In this document: in pieces, positions 54,301 to 63,300 of the stretch
Layout: the number at the start of each line of letters is the position of its first letter
How positions within the stretch are numbered: the stretch's first letter is position 1
Source: Tachypleus tridentatus
Taxonomy: Eukaryota > Arthropoda > Merostomata > Xiphosura > Limulidae
DNA: 64,000 bases
NCBI RefSeq assembly: GCF_004210375.1
Contig: NC_134830.1
Coordinates: 10,664,001-10,728,000, forward strand
Direction of reading: 5' to 3'
Notes under the pieces: generated by a model
Databases searched by the model: none
Seen by the model: only the letters and a program-made list of their open reading frames with translations
Told to the model about the DNA's origin: nothing
Translations under genes and position numbers: made by a program

Positions 54301-57300
54301 CTCCACTTTTAATTCTAATACTACCCTAACTTACTGAATGTCATTGTTAATCATAGCTGATTTATCTCTCCACTTTTAATTCTAATACTACCCTAACTTT
54401 CTGAATGTCATTGTTAATCATAGCTGATGTATCTCACCACTTTTAATTCTAATACTACCCTAACTTACTGAATGTCATTGTTAATCATAGCTGATGTATC
54501 TCTCCACTTTTAATTCTAATACTACCCTAACTTACTGAATGTCATTGTTAATTGTAGCTGATGTATCTCTCCACTTTTAATTCTAATACTACCCTAACTT
54601 TCTGAATGTCATTGTTAATCATAGCTGATGTATCTCTCCACTTTTAATTCTAATACTACCCTAACTTACTGAATGTCATTGTTAATCATAGCTGATGTAT
54701 CTCACCACTTTTAATTTTAATACTACCCTAACTTACTGAATGTCATTGTTAATCATAGCTGATGTATCTCACCACTTTTAATTCTAATACTACCCTAACT
54801 TACTGAATGTCATTGTTAATCATAGCTGATGTATCTCACCACTTTTAATTTTAATACTACCCTAACTTACTGAATGTCATTGTTAATCATAGCTGATGTA
54901 TCTCACCACTTTTAATTCTAATACTACCCTAACTTACTGAATATCATTGTTAATCATAGCTGATGTATCTCACCACTTTTAATTCTAATACTACCCTAAC
55001 TTACTGAATGTCATTGTTAATCGCAGCTGATGTATCTCACCACTTTTAATTCTAATACTACCCTAACTTACTGAATGTCATTGTTAATCATAGCTGATGG
55101 GAAATGACAGCAGGAGATACACAGTTTATACTTCTATTTAAATAGGATAGCCTCTATCATTTCTTCCAACCTACAAATTAAACATACAATCTTAGCTTCT
55201 GTAAAGGTGTGTAGTGGTCCAGAATTCCTAAAGAAAACTCATTCATTGCATCTAACAAGCTGGGAATGCTTAGACCCCAAACTAGTCTTAACCATTGTAT
55301 TATTTTTAAAATTAGAATAAACACTTAGTACTATGATTAAATACCAGTAGGCTGTTGTTAACACTGTTAAGCCTAAATATGACAATTAACTAGTTTTAAG
55401 ACTATTTGTTAAATATAACAAAGTATTTAGTTTATCTTACAATCTCACTGTAAGTTCAATTATAACTAAGCCTAAAGAACAGTAACTAGTTTTTTTCTAA
55501 AATGATATTATGTGCATGTGTGTGTGTTTTGAACCTTATAAGACTAAGGAATAAACTTTAAAAGCAAAAGTTTAGAAGGTTTTATTTTGTGTGTGTGTGT
55601 GAAAACTTTATTTTAGGCTGAATTACAAGAAAGCTGAGTGTAGATTTAAAGTATTTGGTCATTATTAAAAATTATTTGTAGTGTTAATTTCAGTATTAAA
55701 TAATAATGTAAATCTATTTTCAATGGTTGTTAGATATTCTCATCCTTATGAAGTGGAACTTGATCATTTTCAACCAAATCCAGAACAACTTGAAGAAGAA
55801 ATACCTCAGGTTTGTTACACTTAAAGAATTTGGTTGTCATGAACTTTACTGAAATTATCAGTGAATTTAAATTTCTCTTTTAAATGCTAAAAGGATCTTT
55901 TACACAATATGCTTTACTGTAGTCATAAAATATTTTTAATTGCATACATCTTAATTAGGTTAGTTGTTTAAATGAAAATATTATATTGAGTGAGTCATGA
56001 ATACTTAAAATGACCTCCCCACATTACAAAAAGTAAAGAATTGTGGCTTATGTTGAACATGTAACTTTCCATAAATATTTGAAAAATATCGTATAAATAC
56101 CACATTGATAGCAATATGTTCCAAGATTTTCTTAGTACAGAGAAAATGACTCTACCTGATTTGAAACGAGTCTTTGTAGAGTACAGAATTAATGCTTGTG
56201 GAGATTTTTGTACACCTAAAGAGTTTAGTTTGTTGCACATTTAATTTCAGTATTCAGTGTAAGGCTTGGTTTTATAAAACTTAATGAATAAAACTGTAAT
56301 GGAAATTGTAAGACTTACTGGGAAATAACGACAATGTGGGGAAAGGTTCTCCCCTGAAAACTTATAAAAGATTTCTGTCCAATTTCATTGCAAGAGTTTC
56401 AGTAATGTGCTAGTGATCACAATACTGTTGTAATGTGTGCCATTAGATGTCTACTATGTGTAGTCCTAATGGAATGAAGCATCAGTTAATCATATCATAA
56501 TGTGACTGGCATTAACATTTTTGCTCATGACCAAGAACACTAAAATGCTGTACTTAAGGGGGTCAAATTTCCACCATCCTTAGGACACATAACTGGCCTC
56601 TTCAAGACTAAGAAAGCAGCTTATATTTATTGCAGCTGATCAGGAATTCACTAAGGAGAGTGATGCACGTGACTAAACAACATTACAGCGGGGTAAATTA
56701 CATATAATTAAAGTTCTGTTTTGTATGTATATCATGTAATGGTTATGTGCAATACATACTGATATTCATATAACCCATTTTGTTTTACAGGCTGTTGTAA
56801 TGAAATATGATGTTACTGCACCCATGATTCAATTTGAGAGGCTAATATATATATACATACATATATATATATTATTGTTGAGATTTAGAAATGTGTCAAA
56901 AGTAAATAACACAAAAAAATAAAGAGTGCATAACATTTATAATTTGTACAAATTAGCAGCTATGATGTTAAATTGTTACACAGTAAGATTACAAATATCA
57001 TAAAACTACCTTATGTTTTCAACTACTTATGCAAATTTTTAATTAATCATGGCTGGTCAATTTGGGCCTTTATTGAAACTCGTTTAATGTTTTAGGATAT
57101 TTACTGTAAATTGTAAACAGACATTTTATAATATGATAATTGTAAATAAATCATTTATTGATTACACTTTTGTTTTTTTACATTTCAGTAAAAGAAGTCT
57201 TATAATGGTTAATACATTTATTATTTGTTTAAGATTAGACTTGAGTTTTAAGTACCAAATATTTGTCGTAACAGGTCACTAAAAATCTTTTGAAGGCATT

Positions 57301-60300
57301 AAAAGTTTTAATTTTTAATATTTTTCTACTTCAGTGTTTGTAATGTAAAATGGATTGTTAATTTACTGTTTTAATCTATGAAATATCATGTTTCTATACT
57401 TAACCAAAATCTTCAGTGCAAAATATTGTAAGCAGTATAATTCTGAACCTGCCTTTTTTTAAATACCAGTTTGACATTTTTGTTCTTGTAAACTACCATT
57501 GTCATTTCATTTGTAGATGTTATTTACTTTGCTTTTCCTGGTTTCCTGTTTTTCATTTATAGCATACAATAAAATCATTTACTGCCTTGAGTGGCAGATT
57601 TAAGGTTATGTGAACCTAGGGGCTAATAATTTGTGTGAGCCCTATATTTCATGTAATTTTACACAGAATAAAATTATCAGTGGGCCCCCATTAAGACTGT
57701 GGGCTCTGGGACTGAGCAATCCTTAGTCCCTACCTAAGTACACCACTGACTACTTGCATCTGTGTGCTGATTTTGCATTATTTGAATTTTCGTGTTAGGT
57801 ACCTAAAGCTATTGAAGAAACTCCGTTTGTATATGTTGACAATGTTTTGGCTCTCAAGGAACTTTGCAGAGAACTGAAACAACAAAAAGAACTTGCAGTG
57901 GATTTAGAGGTGAGAATAAACTGCTTATGCAGAGATGGACAAACTGATAAAATGTTCAGAATAGCAAAGTTTTTTGTTGTCAGTATATTTACTGAAAAAC
58001 TACTTTTGTATCCATAAATATCCTTTTTCTCAAAAGCTTGAAGCTCTGGCTTGGACTACATTGGCTACCACTTTTTATATAAAGTGTTTCTTTAAATTTT
58101 TATCAGAATTTTATTTTACTTTTATAATTTAATTGTGGATCTGGTAGTATCAAAGAAAATATATCAAGTTTGAAAAGTGTAAGATCAAAATAACCTGCTC
58201 TTTATCAGAAGCTCACTTTTGACCATGAGTTTTGCATGCTTGCATATTTTAATAAGTTGTTTTCAGTGATAAAGAGTATTCTTTCCTGATTTATGAAATT
58301 AGAAGGATGTTGCAGGACTAATCTCTTAGTGTTTTATTTTGTTTTGGAAATCCTAGAAAATTGTTGAAGTTCTGCTGTTTGAAAAATTGTTTTAAAGTAC
58401 AAAATAAAAGGTTTATTGTTGATCCATTCATCCCGTAAGTAGTATACTGAACTATGTGAAACGTAACGTCCTCTTTCGAGACAAACTTTGAGCTGATAAG
58501 TTCAATTTTTAGTTACTTTAAGATTTCATTATTTTTAGATTCAAATACAGATTGTTATTAAATGTGATAAACTACCATGGAATTCTGTGGTATCAATGAA
58601 GTAATTTATGGTTTTTTGATTAGTTAAATGTATATATAAAACCTAAAAAAATTTGTTTCACATGCAACCCGTGCACATTTTTTAAAGCTTAGCAAGCTAA
58701 GACAAGTAGCAATAAGTACAAAGGTCATAACTAGAATAGATAGTTGTATGCATAGTTTCTGTAGTTACCGTTCTCTGTCTTAAGAAAAATATATATACAC
58801 AATTTATAGTAATTGAAATAAACACATCCAAGATAGGTCACTTTGTAAAAACTGAAGGTCAATTTTATGTTTTTGGATACAGTAATGTGAGTGCACATGC
58901 ACCACATCATTGTAACTTCTGTAATATTAGCCAGGCACAGTTGAAAGGTCAATATAATAAGATTAATAAATATATATAAATATAATATTTAAGTTATTTA
59001 GTCAGAACATTTATATTTCAGTTTTATAATTTGTGATTATTCTAGAATGGAAAAGGTATAATTTATATTAATTTCCAAATGTTATATAGTGGTTACAAGA
59101 TCGGTCAAATTGACTGAACCCATACAGAGATTTTTTATTGAAAATTTTCTGATGCACAGAAGTATTTTGAATTTTAAAATGAAAATCACTTTGCATGTTA
59201 GATAGGCAACATGCAAAAAATATAAAATACTTGATAAAAGCAGCATTTAACAAACCCAAAGACTTAATAAAAAATCATTTATTTTGCATATGAAAGACTT
59301 TGAATGTTTACTGATAATCTGCCAAATTTTATAAACACATGCTTACCAATTTTAAAGTAATAGAATTAAAATTTTAACAAGCACAAAATGATTGAGGTTG
59401 GTTCCAGGGACTGACCCCATGCTGAAGGAGTTAAAGGATACATAGAGCTCTAAATGAATTTTTAGTTTCATGTAACCTTGTTTTTATATATTTTACAGCA
59501 TCATTCTTATCGCTCCTTCCAAGGGTTCACTTGTCTGATGCAGCTGTCTACCAGAGAAAAAGACTATATAATTGATGCTATTGAACTGCGTAGTGAACTT
59601 TTCCACTTAAATGAAGTATTTACAGATCCTAAAATTATCAAGGTGACTAAAATATTGTCGTAATATATGATGTATATGGTGGTTATAATATTTTTACATC
59701 AAAATTTGTGTTTGCTATTGTATAATTATTCTGTTTTTGTGTAAATTATTACCCTTTTTTATATTTTTATAAAAGGTAATTAATCTTTAAAATGTTTTGT
59801 GTAGAATTTTGAGAGAGAATACTTTAATTGTGAATTATTACAGATATTAAAACTGTTATAGTGATTAAAATGTTACAAGGCTAGAATATGCACAATTTTG
59901 TTAATGTTTATTTTAACATGAGAAGTTGTTTTTAATTATGATAAAGACGTTTGTTATTGCTATTTCATCACTTATGTGATGCACCTGTTGACAGGAGAGA
60001 ATGACTGTAATTGATGCTGTAGAAATTCTTTTAGTAATTTGGTAAATATTTTAAATTGTAAATGATTTCTAGAGATTACCTGAGGTAAGTTAACAGATTT
60101 ATATTTTTCAGGTTCAAAATGTGTAAAAGTTTCACTCACTCCTTAACTCTTAGCTTAAATCCTTTCTTAATACTGTGATGTTTATATTGAACTTACTAAA
60201 GCTTGCATTTATTAATAAGGAGTAATGTTTGTTTGTAGGTACTTCATGGTGCAGATATGGACATCTTGTGGTTACAACGTGACTTTGGACTATATGTAGT

Positions 60301-63300
60301 TAATATGTTTGATACTGGACAAGCTGCAAGAGTGCTAAATATGGCTTGTTTCTCATTAGCCTACTTGCTGAAACATTATTGTCAGTTGGATGTTAACAAA
60401 CAATTTCAGTTAGCAGACTGGAGAATCAGGTAAGTTAACTTTCAGTTTGCAAAAGTAAGCTCATTCTTTGATAGATTGTTTAGGCAAAGCATTCATGATG
60501 AAACTTTGTGGAATGGACTGCAACTGCCTATTGTGGAGACACAAGTGTAGACAATGACTTGAAGATGAAAGATGGAAGACTGTTGAAATGTTGTTCTCTA
60601 CACTTGTGTCTCCACAACAGGCAGTTGCTGTCCATTCTACAAAGTTTCATCAGTAAGCTCATTGTTTATAGCATCCTTCATTACCCCTAAGCATTATAAT
60701 TTTATGCAGAGGTATTCATTAAATAAATAATATTATTATCCATTTGATTTCTTGGTTTAGATATTTTTATTAAAACGTTAAAAACAATGTAGAACAAAAT
60801 ACAACAGACTATTGGAAATTTGTTACTTCGAAAATTTGTAATGTGACTGGAAAAATTCTTAAGTGTATAAAAAATTGATGAACTATTAAAATAGTTTGAA
60901 ATATGAGAATAATTATATTTGAGCTTAAGAAGAATATTATTCATTACTTTTACTTCTGTCACAAAGAATGTTTGCATGATAAAAAGAATGATTGGATGAT
61001 TATTACACAGGCCTCTCCCAGATGACATGATCCAATATGCTAGAGAAGATACACATTATTTACTCTATATTTATGACCATATGAAAAGAGATCTGATTAG
61101 TAAGGGGAATGATCAGAAAAATCTACTAATATCAGTGTTTCAAAGAAGCAAAACTGTCTGTTTGAAGGTAAGTGGCTATTCAAGGTGTACTTGTAGTTTT
61201 TGTTATGATAGTATAAAATATTTTAAGTGTGTTATATTGACCTCAGTATAAAAAGATGAATTAACTTTTTTGAATTAGGAATTACAGGAAATGAAACCTT
61301 TAGATAAGGAAATAAATTGCTTGAAATAATCATTTAATCCTTTCCATATGGATTCAGCCAGGGTAGCCACCCTAGCTTCAACAAATAATAATCACAATTT
61401 ACAAGCAGTAACTTTTAATGTGTTTTGTCTGTCTTCACAAATCTGGCAAGCTTTCAGTAAACATTACAGATATTTTGTATACAAGAAAATAAAATATTTT
61501 AATTAAGTATTTTTACTAGAGATTTATCCATGAATATACAGATAAATTGGAGTGTTTACTGCTTCAAGTGCAAAGCAGTTTTAATCTCAATAATGCTGCA
61601 TTGTGAGATTCTGTTGAATTGACTCTCATTTTGCAGCTCTGATTGGAGGAATATGATATCATTGAATTATCCGCCTATTGTCTTGTTGGTCTCTGGTACT
61701 GCACATTTGGGCTTGGATAGTTGATGCATTCCATCAGAACAGAATGAGATTACAACTATTAACCTTCCCTCCTATTCATATATTACCTATGCTACTAAAT
61801 ATTATTTGTTCCAACCCAGTGTTGGGTCCTGTTGATAGCACCAGATTGGCAGCTACACCTTGCTTTCTGCTTTTGCAGTATCTTCAGAAGTATCCACCTT
61901 TTCCATTTCATAGGTCGTCTCTGGTGAGGCATCCATTTCTGTGATCTGAAACAGTAAACTAGGCTGTCCAGAAGCTCAGACTTCGGAAGTAGAGGTTATA
62001 CACTTTCACACAGCATTGAGGTTACCATTTATCTCAGTTTTTGTTTTATCTGGATATGAAATGAAATTACACACATCAGGAATGGTGTATTGTAAAGGGG
62101 TCGAACCCACTTCAATTCAAAGTGCCAACGGTAATCTTTTTGTGACCTGGCTCTTTCACAACCACTTTGTTTAAGGAAGCCATATTGACTACTGTTCAGT
62201 TTTCATGACTAAATATACCTCGAGTCTCTACTCCATGGATTCCTCAGGTCACTTTGGGTTTTTGGTCTCAAATGACTGTTCCAGTTATCTAACAAGTATA
62301 TTAAGGTTACATTACAAATTCTTTCTCGGCACCTGTTTGTGAACTGTTTATCATATGCAGTATATCCCCTTTATGTGAAAGTTTATTTTTCCTAGCTACT
62401 AATACACAGGCATCACTTATTGGAGTTACTTGAGCTATCTGTCTACAGAACAGTTCTTTTTTACCCAAGAAATTGTCAAATAGGGAAGGTGATAAATCCT
62501 TCTCACTGATATATCAGATTTTCATAATTCAGTGAGAGTCTTGAATGTTTTGTCGTCTGCACTAATGTCTTTAGAGATGCTAGACAACATTTTATTCTGG
62601 GCTCTTTCAAATTAAATTCTGTATGAAGAGTATACCTGTTCTGAATGTTTCACCACCAGGGCACCAATCTTCTATTGGCCCATCCAATATCTGTACATGT
62701 TTTCTGTATGGATAATGCCCTAACCAGCCCCTGCACGTTATCAGTATGGATTCTAGCCATGTGTGAGAAGGAAGTTTGTATGTTTTGAAAGTTAACATTT
62801 TTTCAGATCAGTAATTTATTTTTAGTAACACTTACCCCTCTATCACTCTTCCACCCCCACTAAGAGCCAGTGTTTGAGCCTGGGATTGATTCAGTCTCTA
62901 AAAAGTGATAACGTTTTCTGATTGAGGTGCTTATTTACAGTACCAGGATAGAATGGAGAGTGTCACAATGTAAATAATGCCAAAATCAATTAAGGGAGGT
63001 TTAAAAGACTGGAGCAAGCAAAGAAAAAGCAATGTTTAGATGGACAAACAGTCAAGTAATAGCTGTAAGTGTGAGAGTTTGAAAAACTATACTACAAACA
63101 AGTGGTAAATGACAAATAGGAGATAAGTATTATTGGAAATACATTTTTAATGTAAGAAAATGTTAACTTCCCTTTTCTATAACTTTGTGTTATGTCTAGC
63201 AAACACAAATCTAGTCATAAATGCAGTATTCTGATTTCTCCAGAATGTAGTGTTAGTTTGGTTTTCTTTGTAACAAAACGATCAGCAGGATAAATCTTGA

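Larger units (their letters stand above)
49361..55733. other. EXOSC10 intron 5, remainder
   Basis: It contains a dispersed repeat copy (49540-49745), a long minus-strand CR1-like LINE (49850-53230) and a 67-bp minisatellite (53258-55099). The last 600 bases before exon 6 show no recognised element. Confidence 0.75.

Noticed and set aside
53258..55099. Telomere-like array because of the CCCTAA word in each unit
   Set aside because: The word occurs once per 67 bases inside a longer unit; it is not a short telomeric repeat.
60001..60020. Possible duplicated fragment of exon 8 in intron 8
   Set aside because: The resemblance to the IIDAIE codons covers only about 20 bases and has no splice sites.
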